In this document: piece by piece, positions 1 through 10,019 of the stretch
How positions within the stretch are numbered: the first letter of the stretch is position 1
Layout: each line of letters starts with the position of its first letter
Assembly: GCA_009859145.1 (NCBI GenBank)
Contig: VRVR01000024.1
Location: 265,408-329,407, forward strand
Origin: Andalucia godoyi
Lineage: Eukaryota; Discoba; Jakobea; Jakobida; Andaluciidae
Reading direction: 5' to 3'
Length of the DNA: 64,000 nt
Program-made: the position numbers and the translations under genes
Notes under the pieces: model-generated
What the model was told of the DNA's origin: nothing
What the model saw: the letters and a program-made list of their open reading frames with translations, nothing else
Database searches by the model: none

Positions 1-2
1 TC

Positions 3-3000
3 ACGGACAATGAGATCAAGGACGAGTCGTTTTTGGAATACATCAATATGATATTGACTTCTGGTGAAATCTCTGGGTTGTTCCCGAAGGACGAGTTGGA
101 CGCAGCGCTGGAGGATGTGCGACCAATTGCAAAGAAGGAGTTTCCTGGTTTCGTGGACACCTCTGAAAACCTGTACAAGTATTTTATCAATCGAGTGCGA
201 GATCGATTGCATGTAGTCCTTTGTTTCTCACCTGTAGGAGACAAGTTCAGAACACGTGCGCGCAAGTTCCCAGGTCTGATTTCCGGTTGTAACATCGATT
301 GGTTCCCGCTATGGCCTCTGGATGCCCTGCATGCGACTGCAAAGCGATTCCTTGGCGAATTTTCAATGCTCGTTGCCACAGACCAAGTGCGATCCAATTT
401 GGTCGACCACATCTGCAATGTGCACGATCTCGTTGGGCAGACAACCGGGCAGTACTTTGCGAAGTACCGAAGGAACGTGTTCACTACTCCGAAGTCGTAT
501 CTGTCATTCATCGATTCCTACAAGAAGGTATACAAATTGAAATACGAGGAAGTGAAAGTTTTGGCAGATCGTATCAACGCCGGTCTGTCCAAGCTGCTTC
601 AGGCGGAAAAGGACGTTTCAAAGATGAAGATTGACTTGCAGGTGAAGGAGAAGGATTTGGCAGTTGCAGTGACAAACACGGAAAAACTGCTGGCCGTCAT
701 CAAGGAACAAACCGCAATCGCGGAAAAGAAGAAGAATGAGGTTCAGAAAGTGAAGGATGAGTTGCAGGGCCAAGCGGACCAGATCAAAGCTGAAAAGGAG
801 CAGGCCGAGGCTGAGCTGGAAGCGGCTCGCCCAGCGCTGGAAGAAGCCGAGTCTGCATTGAATCAAATCAAACCTGCGGATATCGCAACACTCAAGAAGT
901 TAGGAAAGCCTCCAAACTTGATCAAGAGAATTATGGATGGAGTGCTACTTCTTCGAATGATGTCTCTCGATAAGGTCAACGTTGACCCCGAATTTGCTGC
1001 AGAGCGCTCCCAGATTCTGCCATCGTGGGGCGATGCGGTGAAGATGATGAATGACTCGAATTTCTTGAATGCATTGATGTCGTTTGAGCGTGATGCGATC
1101 AACGACGAGACTTGTGAGTTGCTTGCCCCGTATCTCGAAATGGAGGACTTCACGACCGATCTTGCACGAAAATCTTCTGGTAACGCAGCTGGTTTGTGCA
1201 CTTGGGTTCGTGCTATGGTTACGTATCACGAAGTTGCGAAGGTTGTTGCTCCTAAGCGAGAGCGGCTTCGCGAAGCCGAGGTGTTGCTGCGCGCCGCTCA
1301 AAAAGAACTCTCTGCAGCGCAAGCAGAGTTGGATGAGAAGCAGCGTCAAGTGGATGAGATGATGACAAAGTTAGATGCGGCCATGAAGGAAAAGCAGCGT
1401 CTGCAAGATGATGCTACTTTGACCAAGTCCCGTCTTAATGCTGCTGAGCAGCTCATTACCGGCCTGGCAGGCGAGAAGATCCGCTGGACGCAACAAAGCA
1501 AGGAGTTTGACGACAAGATTCGCCGACTCGTGGGTGACGTTGCGATTGCCTGCGCATTCTTGTCGTATGCAGGTCCTTTCAATTCCGAATTCCGCACGCT
1601 GCTTGTTGCAAAGCGGTGGAAAGGCGATTTGGATTCTCGAGCGATTCCTCGTTCGTCTGATGAACAGATGCCCTCTCTGACGTCGTTTTTGACGGACGAG
1701 AACACAATTGGAGAGTGGACGCTGCAGGGCTTGCCCACAGACGATCTCTCCATCCAGAACGGTATTATAGTAACACAAGCGTCCAGGTATCCGTTGCTGG
1801 TGGATCCCCAAGGCCAAGCAAAGAAATGGATCAAGAGTCGCGAAGACAAGAATGGCCTCATTCTGACGACATTAACCCACAAGATGTTCCGCCAGCATTT
1901 GGAAGATGCCCTTTCGCAGGGTCGTCCCATGTTGATCGAAGATCTGGGGGAGGATCTCGATCCTGTGATTGATCCTCTGCTGGAGAAGCAATTCATTCGC
2001 GTGGGCGCTCGAAAGAAGAAGGTGCGTGTTGGGGATAAGGAAGTCGATGTGGAAGACGGCTTCGTTCTTTACATGACTACGAAGCTGCCGAACCCTCGAT
2101 ACACTCCGGAAATTTTTGCCAAGACCTCAATCATTGATTTCACCGTCACGATCAAAGGACTCGAAGATCAGCTGTTGGGCCGTGTGATTCTCAAAGAAAA
2201 GGCCGAGCTTGAGGAATCAAGGAAACAGCTTTTGGAAGAGATCAACAGCTGCAAGAAGACGGTCGCAAAATGCGAAGAGGATCTGCTTTACCGGTTGTCG
2301 TCTTCTCAGGGCAACTTGCTGGACGATGCGTCTCTGATCGAAGTTCTCAACCAAACCAAGAAGATTGCCGCAGAGGTTACAGAAAAACTGTCGATTGCGG
2401 AAACCACGACAGAGAAGATCACTCTTGCTCGAGAAGAATTCCGCCCTGTTGCCACTCGTGGATCAATTCTCTATTTCGTTCTTACGGAGCTGTCGTTGGT
2501 CAATGTCATGTATCAGATTTCTCTTGAACTGTTCCTCCAGCTTTTCGACCAGGCCATTGACACCGCTGACAAGTCGCCCTTCGCCGCCAAGCGCATTGAG
2601 AACATCATCAGCAACTCGACCTTTAGCATCTTCAAATACGTGCAACGGGGCCTGTATGAAAAGGACAAGCTCATGTATTCCTTGTTGCTGGCGCTTAAGA
2701 TTGATCTGGTTGCGGGTAAGATTTCTTCTGTCGAATTCAACACGTTGCTTCGAGGTGGCGCTGCTGTGGACATGAACACTGCCAGGAAGAAACCGTTTGC
2801 CTGGATCCCGGACAACTCATGGCTGAATCTCATTGCACTGTCTTCAGTCAGCAAATTTGTGCAGCTTCTGGAAAACATTGTCGCAAATGAAGCGTTTTGG
2901 CGAGGTTACTACGATGCGGAACTGCCGGAGAACTCGCCGTTGCCTGAACCGTTTGATGGTAAGCTCTCGCAATTCCAAAAGTTCATGTTGGTTCGTTCGT

Positions 3001-4940
3001 GGCGTGAGGATCGTGCAATGATGGGTGCGCAGCAGTACATTATGGAATCGCTTGGCCAGCAGTTTGTGGAAGGCATTCCTTTAGACTGGGAGTTGCTGTG
3101 GTCCGAATCTGCACCCAGAATTCCTGTGATTTGTCTGCTGTCTATGGGTGCGGATCCGTCATCTTCTATTGAAGCGCTGGCGCGAAAGAAGAAGATTGAC
3201 ATCAAGATGGTGTCCATGGGGCAAGGACAGGAGGTGATTGCGCGACGGCTGGTTGCGAATGCCGTTGTGAATGGTGGCTGGGTTCTTTTGCAAAATTGCC
3301 ACTTGGGTTTGCGCTATTTAGCCGAGTTGGAAGAACAGCTGTTTGCGCCTGGTGGCTGGGTGTCTCTTGCTCAAGGTGCGCTGCAACAGGGTGCTGAGGT
3401 GTCGGAGAAGTTTGAGTGTGAACCGTCGTTCCGAATCTGGATTACTACAGAACCAAATCCCCGCTTCCCAATTAACTTGCTACAAGCTGCAATCAAGTTG
3501 ACGAATGAACCGCCGCAGGGTGTGAAAGCCGGACTTCGTCGGTCGTTCGCGTGGGTGAACCAGGACATGTTGGATGCTGTGGATAAACCGCAATGGCGAC
3601 AGATGTTGTATGCTGCCACGTTCCTGCACTCGACCGTGATCGAAAGAAAGAAGTTTGGTCCGCTTGGGTGGTGTGTCCCCTACGAGTTTAATCAAACTGA
3701 TCTCGCTGCATCTGTGCAGTTCCTTCAGAATCACCTGTATAACCTGGACCCGAGAACTGCGAAAGGGCCATCTTGGGAAACGGTACGCTACATGGTTTGC
3801 GAAGTGCAGTATGGTGGCAGAATTACAGATGACTATGATAAGCGTTTGTTGGTAACGTATGGTGATATCTGGTTTTCGCCGCAGTTGTTCTCTGAGGAAT
3901 TTGAGTTCTACAAGGGCTACAAGGTTCCGAACTTCAAGTCCATCCAGGAGTACAGAGGATACATTGACAGCTTGCCGTTGGTGGACACTCCCGAGATTTT
4001 CGGCATGCATCCGAACGCAGAACTGACGTTCAACGCGAATAAGTCAAAGGATGTTCTCGGTACTATTCTGGATGTCCAACCGAAGGACTCTGGCGGATCT
4101 GGCGGAGAAACGCGAGAGGAGGCAGTTTTGCGAATTGCAAGTGACCTTCTTTCCAAATTGCCCCCTGATTATTCAAAGATTCAGGTCAAGACACAAATGA
4201 AGAAGATTGGAGGAACAACACCATTGAACGTGTTCTTGGGCCAAGAGATTGATCGCATGCAGATTGTCATTTCCGCGATTCGCCGGACGCTTCTGGATCT
4301 GAAGCTTGCCATTGCAGGTACGATCATCATGTCTGCGGATCTGCAAAACGCGCTGGATGCGCTGTTTGATGCTCGTGTTCCAGCCAAGTGGCTCCGCGTC
4401 TCCTGGCCCAGTCCGACTCTTGGTTTCTGGTTTTCGGATGTTCTTGGACGTGTGCGGCAGTACACTTCTTGGCTGACGGAAGGCCGCCCCAAGTCGTTCA
4501 TGCTTGGATACACCTTCAATCCGCAGGGTCTTCTCACGGCTCTCAAGCAGGAATCGACGAGAAAGCACCAGGGCTGGTCATTGGACAACGTCGTGCTCAA
4601 GACCGAGGTGCTGAAGGAGGAGTCTCCGGATCAGCTGAAGGCCGCGCCGGACGATGGCATTGTCTTGCACGGATTGTATCTCGAAGGTGCCACATGGGAT
4701 CGCAAGAACGTGAAGCTTATCGATTCGAAGCCAAAGGAGCTGTTCACTCTTCTTCCTCTGGTGCATGTGATCGCTGTGAACGTGTCTCCTGCAATCGATT
4801 CCCGAACCTATGTCTGTCCTGTGTACAAGATTCCGCGTCGTACGGCACTCAACTTTGTCTTTGATGTCACTCTGCGGTCCGACACAAACGTTGAATTCTG
4901 GACTCTCCGTGGAGTTGCCTGTCTTTTGAGCCGTGTGTAG
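3..4940 (+). CDS. Outer-arm axonemal dynein heavy chain, gamma type (5'-truncated by window edge)
   Basis: ATP-driven microtubule motor subunit of the ciliary outer dynein arm. The frame is already open at base 3 with typical AAA4 sequence, so the gene starts outside the window; 1645 residues are visible. In order: the end of AAA4, stalk coiled coil 1 (about nt 540-870), the microtubule-binding tip (about 870-1230, starting PADIATLKKLGKPP), coiled coil 2 ending in LITGLAGEKIRW, AAA5 and AAA6 (GWVLLQNCHLGL near nt 3280), then the C-terminal domain. GGRITDDYDKRLL, LPPDYS, IDRMQIVISAIRR and the tail VCPVYKIPRRTALNF are characteristic of DNAH5/DNAH8 and the Chlamydomonas gamma chain rather than alpha/beta or inner-arm chains (family knowledge). 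It ends in TAG with no intron. IC1 of the same arm is encoded 15 kb away. Confidence 0.95.
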   Translation, partial: TDNEIKDESFLEYINMILTSGEISGLFPKDELDAALEDVRPIAKKEFPGFVDTSENLYKYFINRVRDRLHVVLCFSPVGDKFRTRARKFPGLISGCNIDWFPLWPLDALHATAKRFLGEFSMLVATDQVRSNLVDHICNVHDLVGQTTGQYFAKYRRNVFTTPKSYLSFIDSYKKVYKLKYEEVKVLADRINAGLSKLLQAEKDVSKMKIDLQVKEKDLAVAVTNTEKLLAVIKEQTAIAEKKKNEVQKVKDELQGQADQIKAEKEQAEAELEAARPALEEAESALNQIKPADIATLKKLGKPPNLIKRIMDGVLLLRMMSLDKVNVDPEFAAERSQILPSWGDAVKMMNDSNFLNALMSFERDAINDETCELLAPYLEMEDFTTDLARKSSGNAAGLCTWVRAMVTYHEVAKVVAPKRERLREAEVLLRAAQKELSAAQAELDEKQRQVDEMMTKLDAAMKEKQRLQDDATLTKSRLNAAEQLITGLAGEKIRWTQQSKEFDDKIRRLVGDVAIACAFLSYAGPFNSEFRTLLVAKRWKGDLDSRAIPRSSDEQMPSLTSFLTDENTIGEWTLQGLPTDDLSIQNGIIVTQASRYPLLVDPQGQAKKWIKSREDKNGLILTTLTHKMFRQHLEDALSQGRPMLIEDLGEDLDPVIDPLLEKQFIRVGARKKKVRVGDKEVDVEDGFVLYMTTKLPNPRYTPEIFAKTSIIDFTVTIKGLEDQLLGRVILKEKAELEESRKQLLEEINSCKKTVAKCEEDLLYRLSSSQGNLLDDASLIEVLNQTKKIAAEVTEKLSIAETTTEKITLAREEFRPVATRGSILYFVLTELSLVNVMYQISLELFLQLFDQAIDTADKSPFAAKRIENIISNSTFSIFKYVQRGLYEKDKLMYSLLLALKIDLVAGKISSVEFNTLLRGGAAVDMNTARKKPFAWIPDNSWLNLIALSSVSKFVQLLENIVANEAFWRGYYDAELPENSPLPEPFDGKLSQFQKFMLVRSWREDRAMMGAQQYIMESLGQQFVEGIPLDWELLWSESAPRIPVICLLSMGADPSSSIEALARKKKIDIKMVSMGQGQEVIARRLVANAVVNGGWVLLQNCHLGLRYLAELEEQLFAPGGWVSLAQGALQQGAEVSEKFECEPSFRIWITTEPNPRFPINLLQAAIKLTNEPPQGVKAGLRRSFAWVNQDMLDAVDKPQWRQMLYAATFLHSTVIERKKFGPLGWCVPYEFNQTDLAASVQFLQNHLYNLDPRTAKGPSWETVRYMVCEVQYGGRITDDYDKRLLVTYGDIWFSPQLFSEEFEFYKGYKVPNFKSIQEYRGYIDSLPLVDTPEIFGMHPNAELTFNANKSKDVLGTILDVQPKDSGGSGGETREEAVLRIASDLLSKLPPDYSKIQVKTQMKKIGGTTPLNVFLGQEIDRMQIVISAIRRTLLDLKLAIAGTIIMSADLQNALDALFDARVPAKWLRVSWPSPTLGFWFSDVLGRVRQYTSWLTEGRPKSFMLGYTFNPQGLLTALKQESTRKHQGWSLDNVVLKTEVLKEESPDQLKAAPDDGIVLHGLYLEGATWDRKNVKLIDSKPKELFTLLPLVHVIAVNVSPAIDSRTYVCPVYKIPRRTALNFVFDVTLRSDTNVEFWTLRGVACLLSRV

Positions 4941-5368
4941 TCGTGCATCCCGTAAATACATTAAAAAGACATCATCCAATTCCCGTCTTCCTCTTTTTTT
5001 CTTTTCTTTTCCCCTCGCCGGCTGTACGCGCTCCTTCATCCTTCCCTTCATCTTTCCCCCAACGTGCTGTTGTAGAGTGCGTACAGTTTTTCCCCACCGA
5101 AGAAAAGGAGATCGGGAGATTTTTTCCTTTTTGATTCTTCCCCGTCTTTGTTGGCTTGTTTGGCTGAGCGTATTTAATTCGTGTTTTTTTAAATTTTAAA
5201 TTAAATTATTCGCAAAACAAAAAAAAAAAGAAAGGTTCGACGGTATTCACAACGTTCACGTCACATTTTTGCGAAGAATTTCAGAGGATCGCAATAGTCG
5301 CTTCCGTCGCTGGGGTTTTGTTCGTTGGGTACATACTGGTATATGTGCGTGAGTGAGCGTGAGGAGGA
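4941..5368. other. Spacer between co-directional genes
   Basis: This holds the 3' flank of the dynein gene, with GTAAATAC and ATTAAAAAG soon after the stop. A long pyrimidine-rich stretch and an A-rich run near 5217-5230 follow, then the presumed promoter and 5' UTR of the next gene. No RNA gene or coding sequence is supported. Confidence 0.4.
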
Positions 5369-7105
5369 ATGCAGTTTCCTGACGTCCCCTATGACTTGCA
5401 GTGCCACCTTGTGACGCATAATTCGACTTCGCTGAACAAACTGGGATCGATGGTTGCGAACCAATCTCGAAGTCTGCGCGAGCAGTGGTGCGACGGCATC
5501 AGGTGTTTCAAGCTTCCGATCACGCTATCCGCCCCGTCCCTGTCAAAAGAACTGGCGCGAATGATGTTTGGGTCTCGCAAGCGAAAAGCGCCGTCGCCGA
5601 AATCATCCATTGGGCGGCACCACTCGTCTGTGGATTTGGCCAGTGAAGTAGACTCGGTCTTTTTGCGATCGCCATCGCCGCCAGTGGTCGCAGACTCCTC
5701 GCCAGGCACAGCAGCAGCGTCCCCAACTTCAACGTCGATGATGATGACGACAAATTCTGGCATCGGTGCCTCTGCGTCGTCCTATTCTCTCAATTCAAAC
5801 ACGCAGGTTGTCCCGTTTGTCGCACATACAGGCGGACGAAGTCGCATGCTTGATCCGTGCAATAGAAGGCTTCGAGATGTCCTGTCCTCGATCAAGGATC
5901 TGTTTGAAACATCCAGGTTCCCGGGCTGCGTTACCATCTTTATCAATGTAATGGTATCGCAGCATATCATGTCGCGGTCTGCGCTGTACCCATTGCTGTA
6001 TAGAGAATTTGTGGATTCTGGAGTCGCACCACTCATGTTTGATTCACAGCACGATCGGAATCCATGGCCGACTCCAAGGGAAATGAACCAGATGGGCCAG
6101 CCGTTTGTCGTGTTTATTGATGAATTGCACGGAGACGGAGCACAGTGCCTGCAGCCGTCTTCGTCTTCGTCTTCGTCACACTCGGCTTCCTCGCAGTTTG
6201 GAATGTTTCACTCTTTTTCAGAATGGGTAGTCGAAACCCGGAAATTATTCAAACATGAATCCGATTTTGATGATCGATTACGAAGGGAGGCATCGGACGA
6301 ATTTGTCGGTCAACGGATGTTGATGATGCATCATTATCTGACAGGCATCGCGTCGGGATCCGTTTCGCTTGCATCTGAAGCGAATACATATGCATCTGTG
6401 GTTCGAAGAGCCGAGCAGCTGTTTAATCGATACAAGAAGATGCCGGGTTTCTTGCAAGTGGACTTCTACGAGGTCGGTGCTGTAGTTCCTGCAGCGCAAA
6501 GTCTGAACCGTCGATGGGCTGTGGAGAGAGAGGCGATTCTTGACCTCTGGTCATCGGATCTTAAACGCGCGCCGTCGAAATCCTCTGACATGTATGAGGC
6601 TGGATTAATGATTCAAATGTCCACGACTGTCTTGGAGAATGAGCTGGAGCTGGATGACAGTTTCAGCAGCAATGCTGCAGATGCGGATACAGACGACGAT
6701 GACGATGATGCGGAGGAAGCCATGGAAGATCCGACAGAAGCGGCGAACGCTCCTGCACGAAGTACGAAGATGGTTCGATTTCCTTCCCATGGCCGAATGA
6801 GTCGAAACGAGGCTACGGTCTCCATTTCCAGTACGAATGTGAACCCAAACCCCGTTGCTGCGACACGAATGCGCGCACCTTCCTTGATACAAAACGACAT
6901 CAGCTGGGTGTCAATGAATTCTCTCGACATGTCGCTCCACGGAATGGGTCCGATTGAGGAATACAACCACGACGAATTGTTTCCGGTGATGTCGGATTCG
7001 GTGAAGCGCGCCGTGGACGACTATGTTCGATCTCTGCGGTTCATCCGCTGCAGCAGTGTGGATGCTCTGGAGGTCCAAATGGACCATTTGGCGATGAAAG
7101 ACTAG
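5369..7105 (+). CDS. Diverged PI-PLC X-domain-like phosphodiesterase with a low-complexity insertion
   Basis: 578 residues, intronless, ATG at 5369. The N-terminus resembles the start of PLC-like X domains: a VTHNS motif (His17), then NQSRSLREQW, then DGIRCFKLPI. After about 95 Ser/Pro/Thr-rich residues, the fold seems to resume at VAHTGG (His153), which lines up with the CHxFGG segment of plant and bacterial PLC-X proteins. RRLRDVLSSIKDLF, then CVTIFINVMVSQ, then PWPTPREMNQMGQPFVVFIDE follow, in the order expected for a TIM-barrel PLC-X. Two catalytic-type histidines are therefore retained, but the acidic residue usual where CFKLPI stands is missing. The C-terminal third is acidic (DDDDDD near residue 440) and unassigned. 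It may be a non-canonical or inactive phosphodiesterase; the family call is motif-based. Confidence 0.55.
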   Translation: MQFPDVPYDLQCHLVTHNSTSLNKLGSMVANQSRSLREQWCDGIRCFKLPITLSAPSLSKELARMMFGSRKRKAPSPKSSIGRHHSSVDLASEVDSVFLRSPSPPVVADSSPGTAAASPTSTSMMMTTNSGIGASASSYSLNSNTQVVPFVAHTGGRSRMLDPCNRRLRDVLSSIKDLFETSRFPGCVTIFINVMVSQHIMSRSALYPLLYREFVDSGVAPLMFDSQHDRNPWPTPREMNQMGQPFVVFIDELHGDGAQCLQPSSSSSSSHSASSQFGMFHSFSEWVVETRKLFKHESDFDDRLRREASDEFVGQRMLMMHHYLTGIASGSVSLASEANTYASVVRRAEQLFNRYKKMPGFLQVDFYEVGAVVPAAQSLNRRWAVEREAILDLWSSDLKRAPSKSSDMYEAGLMIQMSTTVLENELELDDSFSSNAADADTDDDDDDAEEAMEDPTEAANAPARSTKMVRFPSHGRMSRNEATVSISSTNVNPNPVAATRMRAPSLIQNDISWVSMNSLDMSLHGMGPIEEYNHDELFPVMSDSVKRAVDDYVRSLRFIRCSSVDALEVQMDHLAMKD

Positions 7106-7199
7106 TGGTCCATCCTGTCTCCGCCCCCTATTCGGTTCCCTTTTCAGTCCCCCCGTCCCCAAAGCTCTTTCATGTATTATGCTCCCTTTCTTTTTTACC

Positions 7200-8369
7200 T
7201 TATTCACATGTTGCTGTACTCGCCATTGTCTCGGCAATTCGCAGCGCCTCTGTCTCGATGACGTCTTCTGCAACTTCATCGAGCATTTCCTCGACTAGCT
7301 CATGCGCTGCGATTCGTGCAAGATGGACGCCAAATTCCACGTCCTTTTCAACTGTCTCGTTTCTCGCAACACCGGAAGCGACTGCATGAGATCGAAATGA
7401 CTTTTCCAAGGATTGAACAAATGTCGGGTCTTTCCATCTTCTCCTCTTGTTCCTTACTTCTGTAACATACTGTAATATGTCTGCAATCTGTGCCATTGGC
7501 AATAAACCGCTGTCAACGCGATCCACGCGGTGGATGCATACCTGCTTCATAGGTCTTTTCTGCGAACTGCTAAGCGCCGAACGTCGTCTGTTCTCTTCCA
7601 CCAGCGCCTTTGCCTTGCGTAACATTTGCATGAATTCGTGATGCGAAACCCCCGGGTAGCCATCGACCGTCATTCCATGCTTTCCATCTTCATCTCCTTT
7701 TCCTTCTCTTTTCATCGGCACTACAGCTGCCCTCGCATTGTCTGCAGTCCCTGACGGATTGGATGCCGCAGCGACGACGTCTGCTGCTTTCGGCCTCTGC
7801 ACACCTGTTACATTCGAAGAAACATGCAGTGTTTCCCATTTGTATCCAGACGGCTTGAGCAGAAAACCTCCATCCTTCGATGCAGTGTTCCCACGAGGCG
7901 TCATCGCCTTTCTCCTGGACGTGTCCAACAACTTTGCTTCGTTTTGAACGTCCATCCCATTTGCAACATGCGTGTTTCCCGTTTCTACTCTTTCATCCCT
8001 ATCTTTCTGTGAACTCGGTGTCGGCGACGACGACAATGGGGATGGATGGGATTTGTCGCATAATCGGGTTTCTAACTCGTGCGACAGAATGCGAGACAGT
8101 TCTCGATTGATTTGGTTATCGCTCGATTCGGCAGACTTTGCTTTCGCAGGAGACCTCTTCATGTCTGATGCCCCTGTCCCTGCTCCTGCTCCTGGATCTG
8201 GATGCAGAACATGGATCAACGAGTCCAAAAGATGCCGTTGCTGCTCTTTCTCATGCATCATTTGCCTTGTCTTTTCATTGAACTGAACCGTCAGCTTTCG
8301 TGTGGATTTTGACAACTCCTCGCGACTCCTTTCAAGATCGCGGATCTGCTGTCGGAACACCTCATTCAT
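7200..8369 (-). CDS. Coiled-coil protein, unrecognised
   Basis: 389 residues from ATG at 8369 (MNEVFRQQIRDLE). The frame stays open to 8453, but the extra residues lack an ATG and look untranslated. Residues 1-60 form a heptad-rich helix, and a Ser/Pro/Lys-rich disordered middle follows. The C-terminal 130 residues are helical again, with a basic patch (RNKRRRWKDP) and the acidic helix VEEMLDEVAEDVIETEA. No enzyme motif is visible. The layout is like centrosomal or ciliary scaffold proteins, but I do not recognise a family. The gene converges on its upstream neighbour with 94 bp between stop codons. Confidence 0.6.
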   Translation of the reverse strand: MNEVFRQQIRDLERSREELSKSTRKLTVQFNEKTRQMMHEKEQQRHLLDSLIHVLHPDPGAGAGTGASDMKRSPAKAKSAESSDNQINRELSRILSHELETRLCDKSHPSPLSSSPTPSSQKDRDERVETGNTHVANGMDVQNEAKLLDTSRRKAMTPRGNTASKDGGFLLKPSGYKWETLHVSSNVTGVQRPKAADVVAAASNPSGTADNARAAVVPMKREGKGDEDGKHGMTVDGYPGVSHHEFMQMLRKAKALVEENRRRSALSSSQKRPMKQVCIHRVDRVDSGLLPMAQIADILQYVTEVRNKRRRWKDPTFVQSLEKSFRSHAVASGVARNETVEKDVEFGVHLARIAAHELVEEMLDEVAEDVIETEALRIAETMASTATCE

Positions 8370-8621
8370 CCCCCTTCCCCCCGATGTTTTTGTGGTGGTG
8401 ATGGTTATTCTTGCTGTTCCTACAAATACTGCAATCCTTAACACCTGTACCAAAACAAGTCAACGTCCCACCTGACCCGTCGATTTTTGCTGCACCTTGC
8501 GAGAATGAGACAGCATCAACTGAGTCCTTTATTTAAAAAAACAGTCTCCTGTTATTATTATTATCTTTTGACCGCTGCGGCTTACTTCTTGTTTTCATTT
8601 TAACGCCAACTCATCTTATGC

Positions 8622-8775
8622 CTACGCACGCGCAGACGTAATCCTCCTCACGAGCCCTCTGTCGCTGGGAAAGACGGCAACTTGGACTCTCCACTTCTTC
8701 GTGGCTGAAGAATCATCAATTTCAAAGGCTTCTTCTAGACGGAGTTCGACGAGTTCTGGAAGAATGTCCAACGTA
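8622..8775 (-). other. Possible coding fragment of 50 residues
   Basis: The minus strand carries a tidy amphipathic stretch (MHTLDILPELVELRLEEA, then KKWRVQVAVFPSDRG) ending in a stop at 8622. It looks more protein-like than the surrounding DNA. The open frame continues upstream to 9062, but that part (Gln/His/Arg-rich) looks non-coding. It could be a small gene, a last exon or a gene relic; no homology is recognised. Confidence 0.2.
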
Positions 8776-9432
8776 TGCATGCTCCCATCGGACGCTTGCT
8801 TGTTCTGTTCATTATGTTCGTGAGCAATATGTGATGGACTTCGCCCATGTCTTTTCTGGCAACGGCATCTGGAGGTCTGGGAAAATGGCAAGATGTGTTG
8901 CTGCTGCACGAATTGCCTGATTTTTCGGAACTGGCAAATTCGCGAGAAGTCATATGTGTTTCCGACTGGTGCGTTTTGTTCGGTTTCGTGCTGGTGAGTC
9001 TGGCCAAATCCGACAAGAATGGTGGTGGGACGACAAAGCAAAAGTGAAGCTTGCATGTTCACAGAAAAGGTTTATCGGCAGAAAACCGAAGTGGGACTGG
9101 AAGTTGAAGGCTTGGAAGCTTTTTCGTTTTTATATTCTTTGGTCTGTGGAGCGGGGCCGAAGAGGGAGGATGTACGAGTGCTTCAAGAATGGTGGGCAGC
9201 AGCACAAATGGAGCCTGGACAGACGATCTCATCAAGCTCGGGATTTCCAGTAGGGACAAGCGGTTGGACTTTGCTGATGTCCGCACCAGCAGCAGCGAGC
9301 TCATGGATGATCTGCAAATGAGACGCTCGAAGTTCGTGGATTGCGGACCAAACTGCCATTCCAAGAACAGTGCCACCGTGCATGTTTTTCGACTCCAGAT
9401 CTACCGTATTCAGGCTGGTCAAGTACTTGACG

Positions 9433-10019
9433 CCTACATTATACACTGAACATGCATATATCTACGAATAGACATGATGTATATTCAGTCTTGCATCCCG
9501 TTTCCGGGAAGGGGATAGGCCCCAACACGCCTCACGGCGTTCTTCAGATAAATGCTCCGCGCTCCGTTCCCAATCTCGATCAATCGGTGAGCCACTTTCT
9601 CAGCGTGACACGTTGTTCCTGAGAAGGGTGCATTTTGAGTCTGACGGCCCTAGCAGCAGGCGCTTTCGTGTCCTCAGTTGCAGCGATTGATGCAGCTGGA
9701 GATACGAGAGGAAGAGGCGGTAGGCGTAGTGACACGTGGTCTCTTAGGAGGTCTGCGGGACCTAGGAGGCCCTGTATCGAGCGGCGTAGGCGTAGGCGAA
9801 TGCGTCATCCTAGCGCACTCACGCCCATATTTGAATTAATAAAGCGGAATCAAACGAATGATAGAATAGATGGCTACGGATGCTGCGTTAAAGAGTGTCG
9901 AAAATGCGGAGCCTGTGTCACAGGCTGTGAAACAAACGTGCTAGTGTCGGCCAGCATTGACCGTGTCTGTTTATGGATACTTCCCTTCCGTATGCATGAC
10001 AATGACGTGTTATTATTCA
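9433..10019. mobile_element. 587-bp segment interrupting the ankyrin gene, flanked by ACG direct repeats
   Basis: Read on the plus strand, the segment lies between two copies of ACG (9430-9432 and 10020-10022). Removing it with one ACG restores the reading frame and an uninterrupted ankyrin helix (LDTVKYL). This is what an insertion with a 3-bp target-site duplication would look like. The ends show only weak inverted similarity: both carry CATGCATA about 20 bp in, and ATTATACAC at one end resembles ATAATAACAC at the other. No transposase is encoded. It could instead be an intron with non-consensus borders (GT at one end, GC at the other). Confidence 0.4.
9485..9649 (-). other. 54-codon open frame inside the inserted segment
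   Basis: The frame lies between a TAG at 9652-9650 and a TGA at 9487-9485. It reads like the end of a real protein (HAEKVAHRLIEIGNGARSI, then YLKNAVRRVGAYPLPGNGM) but has no ATG. It may be the remnant of a gene carried by the inserted segment. No family is recognised. Confidence 0.2.
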
